Shown here piece by piece: positions 44,823 through 59,168 of a DNA stretch of 64,000 nucleotides. The first letter of the stretch is position 1, and each line of letters begins with the position of its first letter. The DNA comes from Arenicola marina. Taxonomy: Eukaryota > Annelida > Polychaeta > Arenicolidae. Under the pieces are notes generated by a model. It had not been told where the DNA came from. It did not search any database and was given only the letters and a program-made list of their open reading frames with translations. A program made the position numbers and the translations under genes. The DNA lies in NCBI GenBank assembly GCA_964019135.1, contig OZ025263.1, positions 18,701,123-18,765,122 of the forward strand. Reading direction: 5' to 3'.

Positions 44823-47394
44823 TTTTAGGAGTTGGTTTTTGTCGTGGCATAATGCTTTGATTGTCGCGACCAGACGGCAGTACGGGGCTTGTTTACTTAT
44901 CGATGAAATTAATAAATTACTTAGAAATCAGACTTACGCATTCATGCGGCCCGCCCAGGGCGGTAAAGGTGCGACATCGGGGTTGAAGCGGGTGCCTGTC
45001 GCTCAGTTCCGGTGGGAGGTGGACACCTTGTGTGTTTTGTATAGGCTTTGGGGGCCCCTACAACCCCCCCCCCCCCCGCCCCCGTCCACTGATTGCCTGT
45101 GCCATATACTATATTGTCGAAACACGATCCAGCGGCCCAATAAAAATATTCCTGGATTCATATTTCTATTATGTGGTGTCAACATTGCCAAATATCAAAA
45201 GGACATCTGTTTTCTGTATACACGCTGGTCAACTCGAAAAAATATTTGAATACAAACTGGATCACAGGAGAAGATATTCCTGGCATGGCATGGCGTTAAC
45301 ATTACCATTATGGCAGCTGTTGTTGGGAACGATGGTAGTAAATTCTTCCATGCCGATCAGCTGATATTATCTAAATGTAAAAAGATCAGAGAGCAGAAAA
45401 ATACACGGCATGCCCGTACCACCGCTCCCCTACCCAACCCCCCTCCCCTTCTCATACCCCCTCCCCCCTCACACGCACACACACAGGGTGTCAAACCGCA
45501 GGCATTCAATCCAGAAAAAAGTGACGTCTGTATTATAATTAACGATGATTGACGGTATTGTAAATCGGTCATCACCTGGTCTTAATAGGGAGAGAATGGC
45601 TTCATATCCACGCTGTATATGGGGAAAAAATATCAAAATGGGAGCGGGGGGTGAAGGGATGGGGGGTGGGAGGATGGCGTGGGAGCATCTAAGAAAAAAA
45701 AATCACCATAATGGTGGCTTGCTGATTCCGTAACAGTCTTTGGTCCAATTATCTCGACTATCATTCGTCGCTTTAGAGTCGCCGTCAATCCTTTACCTCC
45801 ACCATCGCCCACCGGCCCCTACACCCCCCACCCCCCGGGCCCCGTCCTCGCCCCTCTCTCACCCCGTTTTCCCCCCGCCCTCAATCCTAAAGCAGTTACC
45901 CTACTCCTGTTTTTATCTGCCCTGCTCCGGTATAATTGAATTGGGCCATTCGCTAGATAGGAAAGTCTGTGGAAAGGTTAACTGGAGCCGGATATTGTCA
46001 TCAGAGAAGATTGCGCGGCTTGGGTGGGTGGGTGAATGGCTAGGCGGGTCTCTACCCCGGGGGTGGGGAGTCGGGGTTGGTCTCATGACCTCATCAGCGA
46101 GGAGATTTCTCCAAAGTGGCGGCAGAAGTACAGAGTCGACTGGAGCTAGGAGGTAAAGAGGTTAGCATGGATCAGTCGTCTTCATTTATTGATTACATGA
46201 AACGAATTGGCTTCTTGAATTCTCTCTAATGTATGTGGGTTTGGGACGGTGCTTTATTAAAATACATAGAACTTCGCCGAAGTCGCTAATTGTAATTTAG
46301 CTTCATTTCAATGTTAAGATGAAAGCTGCATATTGAAACTTTTCTGGTGAGAAACAGTTCAAATAACTGAAAGAACATCTTATACACAAATATACCAACG
46401 CTCAAAGTAGAATACCTTTAGTCCTTTTAGCCCATTTCTGAATCAATTTTTCAATTAAAGCGAATACAATAACTTCCCCGGTGAGAAACTACTAAAGTAG
46501 TTTCAATGGAAATGATGTATTTGGGATCTATTCTATAAGTACAGAAAAATTAGGCAATAATTAAATGGCATGTTCTTAATGGACTATTTATTTACTGAAA
46601 TATATCGAGCTCAAAGTGTGGCTTTCTTGCGTACTCCTTCATAAAAAAAATGCGAACGCTGTTGCCGTGATGGTATCTGAAAGCATCCGAAATGAAACTA
46701 TGTGCTCGGAATCTATCAAATACGTATAAGATAGTATACAAATATCTTATCAATGTTATCAATAGAAAAACCCATCACACTCATTTTGCTCTAAATAGCC
46801 GTCAAGCCGATACGGCAGACGCAGCATATAGTTACCTGCTGTGGGAGGGGACGCGCATGGCCCGGTAGAGAGCGGGTTGAAGTGCTCTCGGCCAGGCCAG
46901 CCCATGTACGTGGCCCGTGCCTGACTCGCTGTCTACCTGTCCTACTGTGAAGGATGAAAATCTCATGTCAAAGAGAAGGGAGACATGGACTACCTTGAAT
47001 AGCCTCATTTTCACGATATGATCTACTCAGGTTCAAGCCCGGAAGTATATGTACACGGATTGTTTCCGCTAAAGATATTGCATCGGCATGAATACGATTC
47101 TGTAATTGTTAAGGTCTGGGCAGAGAAACAACACTGAAGTTATTTACAAGCAGACAAAGTTGTGAGCATCCCTCATTTCCGGTGCAGAACCGTCGCGCCA
47201 TTGTGCGCGTCACAGAACATATCTCAGAGAATTTACACCGTATGCGCGTCGACATTTAATAAAGGATATTAGAAGGTCATTAAATGTGTTAATTTATACG
47301 TTCGTGGCGTCACTTGGTATCATGGTTCATTCTGCTGCCATCCTGTAGCATTACCTCATGCACTTCATGACCTCATTCACTTCATTGCCCGATG
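44823..47394. other. No gene seen; C and G runs
   Basis: C run near 45066-45076, C-rich stretch 45410-45475 and G-rich stretch 45640-45680. No supported gene. Confidence 0.5.
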
Positions 47395-47680
47395 CACCTC
47401 ATGTACTAATCGAATCATCATCAATTCATCGTCATTACTTGTCGAATCATCATCCATTCATCGTCATTAATTATCGAATCATCATCCATTCACAGGTATT
47501 AATTATCAAATTTTCATCCATTCACAATTATTAATTATCGAATCATCATCCATTCAGTTATTAATGATTGAATCATCATGGCAAATCTTCATCCATTCAC
47601 AGTTATTAACGAATCATCATCCATTCACAGTTATTAATTATCGAATCACTATCCATTCACAGTTATTAATTATTATAATA
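47395..47680. repeat. AT-rich tandem repeat, about 30-32-bp unit
   Basis: Unit of the form TTAATTATCGAATCATCATCC plus ATTCACAG, about 8 degenerate copies. Confidence 0.85.
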
Positions 47681-48635
47681 TATTAAAAACTTCATGCAGC
47701 CGCATAAGTTCTGCCACTTTAACCTCAACACATACGGTTCTCAATATGGAATACAATTGTGTAGCTGCGTTTTACAATTTATCTATCTCTTATGCAAATC
47801 TAATCAGGGCAATATGACTCTCCAACACCAATGAGGCCAGTCTGGCCAAAATGGTGTGATGGTGTCTTTTTTATCAAGAGGCTCAATGTCTAAGACGTAT
47901 CACAGACACAACTTACTTAAAAGTTATCTGTCGTTATTATCATCATCATGATGAAGACTTTGAACCTTTGCAGGTTGTACCAACTCCCCCCTTAACATTC
48001 TGACAGCCTTGCCTCGAACGCAATTTTGGTTGTGTGTAAAGATTTTTCCATGCAAATGCAAAAAATTATATTCACGTACTGCTTGCGCGTAATTTCCCAG
48101 TCGTTGCATACGGCTCAATACCGGAACTCAGGTTCGCAGGAAAATAACCCACACTAGATAATAAGTTTTTGACATGGAAGAGAAAGAACCCCCAGCAATT
48201 AATGACCTTGGGTGCAGATTATGCACTCGAAGTACATCCAATTTCATTTGTCCCGTAGGGCCGCCAGACAACTGAGGCTTGGTCTAGAGACAACCCCACC
48301 CCTCTACTGCCTATCCCCCTCCACCCTTCCTTCTCTCTCTCTCTCTCAGCCTGCCCTCGGCTATTTCGTGGTGGTCGCCATGGTGTTGAATTGACTATGC
48401 AGGCCAGTGAAAGCGGACCTAATCCGGGTCCTTCAAGTGTCTTTATGCCCTACAGACACTTCCTGGATGGAAGTCTTCGGCTTTTTCCCTGGTACTGAGC
48501 AAGGCATAGAAGGTCAATTAAATGGGCTTCGTGCGTTCTTTGTGGCCACTCCCACGCTCTCTGTCTGCCAGACATGCAGAGGCCGCGCAGGTGACAGGTG
48601 AGCATGGGCGTTTCATAATGAGAGCGACTCAATGA
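47681..48635. other. No gene seen
   Basis: Contains a CTCTCT microsatellite near 48330. Short frames only. Confidence 0.5.
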
Positions 48636-49460
48636 TTGGAGGGAGGGAGGGGGGACGGACAGGAGAGATATACAGATGGAGAGACAGAGAGGGGATGGAA
48701 AGAGAGATATACAGATGGAGAGACAGAGAGGGGATGGAAAGAGAGATATACAGATGGAGAGACAGAGAGGGGATGGAGAGGAGAGATATACAGATGGAGA
48801 GACAGAGCGGGAATGGAAAAGAGATGGAGCGGACTGATAAGCAGATGGAGAGGCAGCGAGTGAATGGAAAAGAAATGGATGGAGGCGAAGAAAGACGGGC
48901 AGGCAGAGATATAATGGAAAGTGATCGAGTGACATAGCTGGAATGGAAAGAAGAGAGAGAGAGATGGGCAAGCAGAGAGAGAACTGAAAGAGATGGATAG
49001 AGATGGGAGAGACTGAGTGACAGAGAGGGAACGAAAAATAGATACCACGTCAGAACCCAACATGAACTACCTGAACTTAGAGGGGAAGGAGAGGAGATAT
49101 ACACAGATGGAGAGACCGCGAGGGGACGGTGAGCAGATGTAAACAAATTGAGAGACAGAGATGGAATGGAAAACAAATGGAGAGAGACGGGCAGGCAGAG
49201 ATGGAATGGAAAGAAATGGAGTGATATAGAGAACATGGAAAGGAGAGAGAGAGATGGACAGACAGCAAGAGAAGGATATAAATGGGGAGAGATGGAGACA
49301 GGGAGGGAATGGAAATGAGAGAGAGAGACGGATGGACAGAGGGAATGGAAATGTGACGGAGAAAGACTGATTGACAGAAAGAAAGTGGAAATGAGATGGA
49401 GAGAGATGGGAAGAGATGGAGAGACAGAGAGAGAATGGGAAGGAAATACCACATCAGAAC
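48636..49460. repeat. Purine-rich tandem repeat, 39-bp unit decaying to the right
   Basis: The first copies (48665, 48704, 48743, 48783) read GAGATATACAGATGGAGAGA then CAGAGAGGGGATGGAAAGA. Later copies are degenerate but keep AGAGATGG and GGAATGGAAA. Periodic open frames on both strands are by-products. Confidence 0.88.
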
Positions 49461-49894
49461 CCAAAGTAAACTTGTCATGGTGTAGACGTATATAAACCTA
49501 CATTGTGCCACAACATGACGTTTTGTTCACCATAAGCGACAAGACGCGTCACGTTCCTTCCCCTACAGAACCCGCAGTGCGGCATTGGACCACCGGTTAC
49601 ACGCTAACGGTGTGTGACGATGATGTGACATCAGTCTGGTGGCATCGACCGGAAGTCTGGGCGCTTGTGCCGCGCGGCACGTATGACAGTGAAAAACCGA
49701 AAGGGATGCGATGTGCCCGGCAACGACCGTGGATGCGGTTTCGTCTCGTCGTTTACTTGGCTTACATATGTTTATATGTATATATATCGCCCACTATTAA
49801 TTAAATCATCCCACCTCGTATTGTCTCTGCCAGTCACGTGGCTGCGAATGGAGCCATTGAGAGGACAGATGACAAGATGGCGCTTGTGTTAGAA
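49461..49894. other. No gene seen
   Basis: Unique sequence between two repeats. Confidence 0.5.
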
Positions 49895-50212
49895 GCCCCG
49901 GGGCGGGGGGCTCTATTATGCAAATCTGGTGGGGGGGGGGGTGTTAAACGGGTGCCTCGATGCCTGAGAGAGCGGATATTCATGATGAAAAAGATACCCC
50001 ATAGAGCGGATATTTAAAACTTGCGACCTGGAGGGGGGGGGGGGGCCTGCAAATGTACGTTCATAGAGCGGGTTGCCGCGATAAAATACCCCTTCCGAGC
50101 GGATTTTGGCGGTTAAATCCGACCGAGACGAATTTAGCGGTGAAAAGGGGGTTGGGGGGGGCGGCTTTACCGCAGACCCAATCCAGCAATGTATTAAGTA
50201 CCCCCCCCCCCC
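49895..50212 (+). repeat. Dispersed GAGCGGA repeat, copy B
   Basis: Same block order as 29703-30002: AAATCTGGTGGGGG, GATGCCTGAGAGAGCGGATA, ATAGAGCGGATATTTAAAAC, CCTTCCGAGCGGATTTTGG, AGCAATGTATTAAGTA, then a 12-C run (50201-50212). An additional internal G run is present at about 50031-50045. Confidence 0.75.
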
Positions 50213-53200
50213 GTGTTTATCCTCAAGTCAATAATATTGCAAGCATGCCACCGCCCCCCCACCCCCGAGAGCGAGAGAGTACAGGTGGGATGAAATCTGG
50301 TTAATGGCGTTAAACGAATCGGAAGATGGCTCATACACTGCACGCTTGACTTGAATAGGGGAATTAATGCTTTCTGAGCCACGATAAAAGCCTGTGCACC
50401 GAGCGACGTCCTGTTAGCGTGGTTCTCAGAGATCAAAGCTTTGTCGTCTATTTTGGACTCGTTTGCGAGACTATGTCACTGTCCCCTCGCAGTAGACGCA
50501 CAGACATATATAGGTACAATCGGTCATACATGACTTGAAAAAATGCCGCGCTATATCATTTATATTCCCGGTTCATGGTCGTGACAGTCGCTGCAGATGT
50601 CACTCTGTGTTCATCAGCTCATCCAGATGACGTTGTTTTTCCTTAAATTGCTTACTTCTACATACACTTTGAATGTGTTTTTTTTTTCGTTCTTCAATAA
50701 GTTTCTAAAGACGCGTCATTTGGAGCTCTCCTATAAACATTTAGGGCGTTTCTCTTATCCTTTTTAGACATTTAATCTGTTACGAGATGAATATCTTTAC
50801 GAGGACACGTCTTCCGCAGCAGCTCGTTTCAGAACTCTTCGTTTCTGTATTGTTCATGGTCTTGAGGTTATTGAAGCCAGGACAGTATAGTTAGACTAGG
50901 TCCTTCGCTATTCCACGTAGTAATAAGTCTAGAAGGCTGAGTGTCATCACACATACATCCCCCCCCCCACCGCCCCCAACCCCCGCCAAAGTCAACCAGT
51001 GCCACAGTGTAATAGCCCCCGAGGAGCTTAGATCTTATGTTTTATTTACTCTCATTGTACGTGGGCCGAAGTCTCGCGAGAGTTGTAGCGAGCCGGGGAA
51101 CTGCCGGAGTAGGACCCGACCACGAGGGCTGGGAGATCTCCCCGCGAGAGAGATCGCGTGTGCATCCTGTTAGAGACTCCTCGCGAAGAAAACACGCCTC
51201 AATTTGCAAACGATTCCTGCTCATCACTGGGTCCATTAGGTTGTTCGTGCCGCCTTGTGCAAATCGGAAATCAGCGGTTGTTCCCCCGGGTTCCGACTGC
51301 GCATGTCCTGTTACTTTAGTCGTCCGTACGACCGGTCCCGTGATGCACCGCTGCCTGCATGGCCGTACCGGGTGCATACATTGCTAGTCACGCAGTCGAC
51401 CAGGCGCGAGTAAATATGAAAGAAACACTAGGTAGAGGAGGGGGGGGGGGGTGTGTGTATGAGTGTGTGTGTGAAGGGGGGAGGGGAGGGTGGCGTAGCG
51501 GGGTGGGTGGCATAGCGGGGACGGGGTATATTTTTATTTTAGCATTTTTGATCTTGCTGGTCACTTGGAGTTCATGAAAGGACAACCAACAGATATGTAG
51601 CGATGGATCAGTTGATGCCATCCATGGAAGGGGGGGGGGGGGGGGCGGGGGTGCAAATGCCATTTGTGTGACTAACGCCGGCCCATATGGATTTATCGCT
51701 TTATGATACTGTATTTACTGTATTTCATATGCGAGTTAAGCGGGGCATCATTTTTGTCTAGATTAATTGCTCGCTTGTCTACATTTGTAAATGTGTGATG
51801 GAAGTTTTACTTAAGAGGTTGATTTGATTTTGATTGGGTTTTAGCGGCACTTTCAGCCTGTAAGGAGGAAGTGGTAAAATTGTGCTTCTAGTCGTTATTT
51901 TTTTGGTAGCAATACAGTTTCCTGAAGTAATACTTTTACATGGGCGTGCCAATGTTAAGTGCAAATACAGGAGTCTGCAACCCAACTCTCATCTTTCCTT
52001 GATATGCAATCCTGGATGGCATACTCTATTTGCACCTCCCCTCTGTATGTCCTAGCCGGACACCAGGTTCAGTTCGTCTCCGAGTCGTCAAAGCAGACCT
52101 CGGTGATTTCCCCCTTGCATTCATCCAGCCGCTCCTTTGAGCCTATTCATATCTACAATGATGTTACAGACGTGTAACATTTTTTACCGCAAGTATCATG
52201 AATATTGCAGCCAGTCCGACGCCTGGAGGCTATGCCATCCGAGAGAGAAAAAACGACCTGTCACAACTATATTTCGCAGTCGATAGGTTATTACGTGCTG
52301 AAGAAACCTGCGTGCTTTCGTGCTTTCGTGCTTACGTGCTTTGAAGCAGGAATTGTCACGCCCACCGTAATGTCGTGTGGTTCAAGGACAATGTTCTGCC
52401 GAGACAATGTCACGTTAAGTTATGCCTCACGGTTCTGTAAGAGGAAACCCATTCGGGTTGCAAGTGCTCTGTATCTGCGTCAAACTTTTGGAATGAGCCA
52501 ATTCATACTGGATGGTCTCTTAGTACATTTCCCGAAAAATGGTAAACTTCGCATCTATCATTGGTAAATGGGGAGAAAACCGAATACATGAACTCGGTCT
52601 TTGTCTCGCCGCTTATTTTTTTAATTTCATATCACTTTTTATTACTCTCCCAGCTGTACCAATCAGAATGTCTGAACATCTGACAAAAGTATTTTGAAAT
52701 ATAGCCATGTAGAAACCAACGGAAAAGCTCCCCCCCCCCCTCCCCCAGTGACCTCTGTCCAACGTCACCGCAAAAGGATTGGAAAGAATGTATGACCTTT
52801 GGCTTCCTGCAGTACATCTTATTGCATGGCATTTTGGAAGTTTGCGGCAGACTGACAGCATGTATGTGACTGCGCCATGTGGGAGTAAAATGTCTTTAGT
52901 TCTAACATCAAATGAATCACGGGGCAAAATACGCAAATATGAAGCAACCGCATCGTTCTATTTTTAATATACCAAATGTCATTCATAGCTTTCATATTGT
53001 GCAAAATAAGTTTTATGTGATCGAAATAATGTTTCGCAATTAATTGACTTAAACAAAAACATGATATACTGTATCACCATACATATCTATATATATATAG
53101 AGAGAGAGAGAATGAGACAGAAAGAGAGAGAGAGAGAAAGAGAGAAAGAAAATGCGATATTACACCTAAAGATTAGGATTGAAGAGAATCAATTCGAATT

Positions 53201-53389
53201 TATCGAACTAAGTACACTTGTCCACAGAAATGCAGACATGTAAACATCCAATTTAAACAAGAGAAAACGTGAAAATATTGGATAGCCAAGAAATATAGAA
53301 CAGCAGTTAACATTTCGTATCTTTTAATTTAACTAACACCAGTATTGAACATAATTTATTAAATTGATATGTATATTCTTGATTACATT
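50213..53389. other. No gene seen; G/C runs and a GA microsatellite
   Basis: G runs near 51440 and 51631, C runs near 50260, 50961 and 52730, a GT-rich patch near 51450-51475 and a GA-rich microsatellite at about 53098-53152. Open frames at 51037-51387, 52205-52567 and 52613-52936 have no recognisable domain. Confidence 0.5.
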
Positions 53390-53640
53390 CATATCTTTAT
53401 TCTGTATTAAATCGATATCTTTATTCCTTATTAACTTGAAATTTTAAATCATTATTCAAATTTATATCTTTATTATTTATAAATTTGATATCTTTGTTAT
53501 TCATAAATTTGATATCTTTGTTAAATATAAATTTGATATCTTTATTATTTATAAATTTGATATCTTTGTTATTGATAAATTTGATATCTTTGTTATTTAT
53601 AAATTTGATATCTTTGTTATTTACTAACTTCATATTAAAT
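53390..53640. repeat. 24-bp AT-rich tandem repeat, about 10 copies
   Basis: Unit TTTGATATCTTTGTTATTTA plus TAAA. Since 24 is divisible by 3, the minus strand shows an eight-residue periodic frame that is not a gene. Confidence 0.93.
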
Positions 53641-55611
53641 TAATTGAAACTGCATTGGAATGTAGCGTAGTCCTTGTTTCCTTGGGACGTTGGTGATTAC
53701 GCGATAGGGCCCGAACATTGTCACCCCGTGTCCTATCCTATGACAGCATAGACGACTTCGCAAGTTGTAGTTCAGACTAGTCCGCTGTGAGGCGCCACTG
53801 CGTGTGCAATGCATTCTGGATATTATTTTGATTCCTAACGACAAGATGACGTCAGCGCATGAGACAATAAACCCCTCTGTATTGTCATCCACGTATATAA
53901 AGGGAAAATATCCTGTAAGACATTAGAAAAGTTTAGCAATATTACAAATTACTAGCTAACACCAGAATACATCAAGACGTTTTTGCGGCATGTTTTTTGC
54001 AAAGATGGCGGGATTGTGAGACTCCTATTGAATGCTCGCGGTGTAAATGGTGATGCTTCTTCTGTCACTATAGCATCCCCGCGGGGTGGTGTCTCTGAAA
54101 CAAAGTACTCTCTACCTATGTACTGACAAAAACACCACGAATTAAACACGAGTCCTCTTCCCGAGTGCTCACAGTGCTACGACCGCTATAGCCGCATCGC
54201 CTGTGCCCCCCCCCTCCCCTAGCCTGGTCCCACGTGTACCGACCTTCCGCTGACCCGATGCCTTATCCCCCATTACCTTAACCAAGTCCTGCCGCCAACG
54301 TCAAAGGGAAACTGGATCTTACCCCCTCAAGCCCGTCTCTATTGTCCTTTTTTTTCACTCTCGCAATCTGGGTTTTTAGAATGGATACAGGGAACCCGCT
54401 CCCCTTTCACTCCTCCTCCATCCATCCCTGTCCCTCCCCCTCCTCCCCCATCCATCCCTGTCCCTCTCCCTCCCATGCCCCTGACATGCGCCACTCCCTC
54501 CCTCGCACTCCTCTATAACCCACTAGCTATTCCACCCCACACCCCCCAGCGAGGATGCTGCACTCTGGGTAAGATCTGGCGGAGACCGATATCAGATAAC
54601 CTGACCCCCCCCCCCCCTCATCAACTATTAATAACATACTACTTTGTGAAACTACTGCACAGCACCTGTAGATGTATGTGTACCGGGTTCGCCGACAAAA
54701 CGTGGTTCTTTTGCCCTAGCCTTAGTCGCTCAAAATTAGCAGTTCAATTTTATCTTAAATTCCTGCGGCTTAATTTAGAGCGCCCCGCCCCCCCCCCCCC
54801 ACCACCCCGCGCCAACAAACAACGCCCCCCTCCCCCCATGCCGTGACAGCGTGACGGCAATTACAGAGGAAAATCAATGTACATTGACATGTCATGTATT
54901 TTAGTATGTATGTGATATGTACATATAATTGTGTATAAAGGTTGAATTAGATGCATAGCTATAGGAAAGTAGGGGCTGGTGGGCATCCGTCCATCTGCGA
55001 AAGACGATGAATTTGCAGCTTTGTTCTGGTTCAAGTTATACGATTTGTAACGCGGCATTTAGCCTTATGACTGAATAAGCCTATCTGTGATCGACAGAGT
55101 TCATTCCCGCAGTCGTCGCCTCGGTGACCTGTCGATAGGTCTTGGCGTGTGCTCGCTGATGGGCCATTGTCATTGCCTATCCCATGCAGTATATTTATGA
55201 AACTGAAAACTTGGCAATCTTTCGTCGATCGTACAATTATGTGGCTCAATTCGCCAGCATAGGCCTACTTTACTTTACATGTCAAAAGCAAACTCATTTT
55301 CCAATTCTGCTTCATTAGCGCTGTTACGCGGGAGTCCTTCTGCATTTGACACAAAAGACTATAATTACGGTCAATAACAAGCTCATTCTTGCGGCTACAA
55401 ACTAGTCCCCATTCGCGGGGAGTGAATTGAACATTTGATCACACGATAAAAAGAGCCCTCCATTTATTCTAGCATATATATATAGAACAATCGGACGTAT
55501 TCTCTGTTCAGTATGTGTTGGTTGCCTTTATGAACAACAGCAAGCTGTGCCGCTCAAGAATTAACACGGTGGAGGTGGCGCGTGTCGGCACGGCTGAGCC
55601 AAACACAATCG
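53641..55611. other. No gene seen; C-rich stretches
   Basis: C runs near 54206, 54606 and 54790. No supported coding frame. Confidence 0.5.
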
Positions 55612-57198
55612 TGGCCTTACACTGACCCTTACACTGGTCCTTACACTGGCCCTTACACTGACCCATGCACTGGCCCTTACACTGGCCCTTGCACTGGCCC
55701 TTACACTGGCTCTTACACTGGCCCTTACACTGACCCTTACACTGGCCCCCACACTGACCCTTGCACTGGCCCTTACACTGGCCCTTCCACTGGCCCTTGC
55801 ACTGGCCCTTGCACTGGCCCTTACACTGACCCTTGCACTGGCCTTTACATTGGCCCTTACACTGGCCCTTACACTGGCCCTTACACTGGCCCTTACACTG
55901 GCCCTTACGCTGGCCCTTGCACTGGCCCTTACACTGGCTCTTACACTGGCCCTTACACTGACCCTTGCACTGGCCCTTACACTGGCCCTTGCACTGGCCC
56001 TTACACTGGCTCTTACACTGGCCCTTACACTGACCCTTACACTGGCCCCCACACTGACCCTTGCACTGGCCCTTACACTGGCCCTTCCACTGGCCCTTAC
56101 ACTGGCCCTTCCACTGGCCCTTACACTGACCCTTGCACTGGCCTTTACATTGGCCCTTACACTGGCCCTTACACTGGCCCTTACACTGGCCCTTACACTG
56201 GCCCTTACACTAGCCCTTACACTGGCCCTTACACTGGCCCTTACACTGGCCCTTACACTGACCCTTGCACTGGCCCTTACACTGGCCCTTGCACTGGCCC
56301 TTACACTGGCCCTTACACTGGCCCTTACACTGGCCCTTACACTGGCCCTTACACTAGCCCTTACACTGGCCCTTACACTGGCCCTTACACTGGCCCTTAC
56401 ACTGGCCCTTACACTGGCCCTTACACTGGCCCTTGCACTGGCCCTTACACTGGCCCTTACACTGGCCCTTACACTGGCCCTTACACTGGCCCTTACACTA
56501 GCCCTTACACTGGCCCTTACACTGACCCTTGCACTGGCCCTTACACTGACCCTTGCACTGGCCCTTCCACTGGCCCTTACACTGGCCCTTGCACTGGCCC
56601 TTACACTGGCCCTTACACTGGCCCTTACACTAGCCCTTACACTAGCCCTTCCACTGGCCCTTACACTGGCCCTTGCACTGGCCCTTACACTGACCCTTGC
56701 ACTGGCCTTTACATTGGCCCTTACACTGGCCCTTACACTGGCCCTTACACTGGCCCTTACACTGGCCCTTACACTAGCCCTTACACTGGCCCTTACACTG
56801 GCCCTTACACTGGCCCTTACACTAGCCCTTACACTAGCCCTTCCACTGGCCCTTACACTGGCCCTTGCACTGGCCCTTACACTGACCCTTGCACTGGCCT
56901 TTACATTGGCCCTTACACTGGCCCTTACACTGGCCCTTACACTGGCCCTTACACTGGCCCTTACACTAGCCCTTACACTGGCCCTTACACTGGCCCTTAC
57001 ACTGGCCCTTACACTGACCCTTACACTGGCCCTTACACTGGCCCTTACACTAGCCCTTACACTGGCTCTTACACTGACCCTTGCACTGGCCCTTACACTG
57101 GCCCTTACACTGGCCCTTACACTGGCCCTTACACTGGCCCTTACACTGGCCCCCACACTGACCCTTACACTGGCATTTACATTGACCCTTATACTGGT
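55612..57198. repeat. 12-bp minisatellite, about 132 copies
   Basis: Unit CCCTTACACTGG with G for T (GCACTGG), GACC for GGCC and TAGCC variants. A longer block containing GCACTGGCCTTTACATTGGC recurs at about 55833, 56133, 56699 and 56891, showing segmental duplications. Plus frames give four-residue repeats of Y-T-G-P or T-L-A-L, and the minus frame S-V-R-A; all are artefacts of a 12-bp stop-free unit. Confidence 0.97.
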
Positions 57199-58282
57199 GA
57201 GGGCGAGTTTTCTGAAGGAGGATTAGGGAATGTGGAGCAGGGGGGGGCGTCGACCTCGAAGAAAATTAGAACTTTCACAAAACATCTGCTCTGTGCATCT
57301 GACAGCGATCATGTACTTTGATTTTAATGTTAATGATTTAAATTAATTATAACCGGGCGGTTCGACCTTCCCACATGGACCCCCTGCCCCCAAAAGCCAA
57401 AAATCGACATATCGCCTTGTTAGTAGACCGATCTGGTTATATCCTATAATACAGATATTGTACGCGGCTGGGTGGGTGTGACACTGTAAATGCGATTACC
57501 TCACAGTGCTCATCGTGATCAGGTGCCCAACACCTTATAAGTGGAGCCTTCGGGCGATAGGAGGATCCACAGAATGGCGGATGCTATACACTCTCCGCCG
57601 GCTGATGGCGCTGTTGGTACAACAACAACTACCGGTGTCGCCACCTGGTGATGCTGATATGCTAAGTGCTTGTTAATATCGAGTCTTTCCGGGTTAATGC
57701 ACCGGAGGGGTGGGGGGGTGGCAACAACAATGGCACTTCGACGCCGTATCACGTGATGACGTTACGTAACAATGATAGCAGAACCCAAGGGTCACGTGTT
57801 GTAAACGCACTCTATGACCGGCGGATGTCGCAAAAAGTACCCATTTATGATCGCCAAGCATGCCCTGAAATGTGTGCAAGTCAACTTTATTTATGTGCTT
57901 GTAGATATCGATCGATATGTTTTGTTATACTTTCAAATCCAATGTAGGCTACCTTACCATGTATGACAGGACAAATTAGGATTCAGAAACAAGTGTTATC
58001 TGTAAGGACTGGTCGCCTTTCCAGCCGGAGTTGTTCCTTAAAATGGCCCCCTGCTACCCACCATTGCAGAGTGGCTAATTATGGAATCCGTGTGGCTAAA
58101 ACAACACATATCCACTTTTAATAGTCGAACCCTTTTTTTAATGCGTATGCATGTCATGTCAATGGGTTTCGAACTGTTTAACGATATGGAACAAACTTCA
58201 TGGTATCAAGGAGCAAAATAAAAATATCAAATACATATGGCGATGTCTTTTGAGGAAAGTTCGGGGTGGATTATTACAGAAA
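57199..58282. other. No gene seen
   Basis: Unique sequence with a G run near 57711. Confidence 0.5.
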
Positions 58283-59168
58283 CCTTCTTTCACCACAACT
58301 TACAGAGTGACCTTATTTCACCTCAAGTTACAGTGACCTTATTTCACCACAACTTACAGAGTGACCTTATGTCACCACAACTTACAATAACCTTCTTTTA
58401 CCAGAACTTACAGTGACCTTATTTCACCACAACTTACAGAGTGACCTTTCACCACAACTTACAGTGACCTTATTTCACCACAACTTACAGAGTGACATTA
58501 TTTCACCAGAACTTACAAAGTGACTTTATTTCAGCATAACTTACAAAGTGACCTTATTTCACCACAACTTACAGTGACCTTATTTCACCACAACTTACAG
58601 AGTGACCTTATTTCACCAGAACTTACAAAGTGACCTTATTTCACCACAACTTACAGTGACCTTATTTCACCACAACTTACAGAGTGACCTTTCACCAGAA
58701 CTTACAGTGACCTTATTTCACCACAACTTACAGAGTGACATTATTTCACCACAACTTACATAGTGACCTTATTTCACCACAACTTACCGAGTAACCTTAT
58801 TTCACCACGAGTTAGTGACCTTCTTTCAAAACACCTTACAGAGTGAAATTATATCATCACAACTTACAGAGAGACCTTCGTTCACTACAACTTACAGTGA
58901 CCTTATTTCACAACAACTTACAGAGTGACCTTATTTCACCAGAACTTACAGTGACCTTATTTCACCACAACTTACTGAGTGACCTTCTTTCACATCACGT
59001 TACAGTGACCTTCTTTCAAACACCTCACAGAGTGACATTATATCACCACAACTTACAGATTGACCTTCTTTCACAAGAACTTACAGAGTGACCTTTCGCA
59101 ACAACTTACAGAGTGACCTAATGGCTCCACGACTTACAGATTGACCTTATTTCACCACAACTTATAGA
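58283..59168. repeat. 28-bp minisatellite, left part
   Basis: Unit CCTTATTTCACCACAACTTA plus CAGAGTGA, with shorter 24-26-bp variants. It resumes at 59686-59712 after an insertion. Confidence 0.95.

Noticed and set aside
55561..57321. Open frames of 458-579 codons on both strands
   Set aside because: A 12-bp stop-free unit keeps frames open on both strands; no non-repeat protein content.
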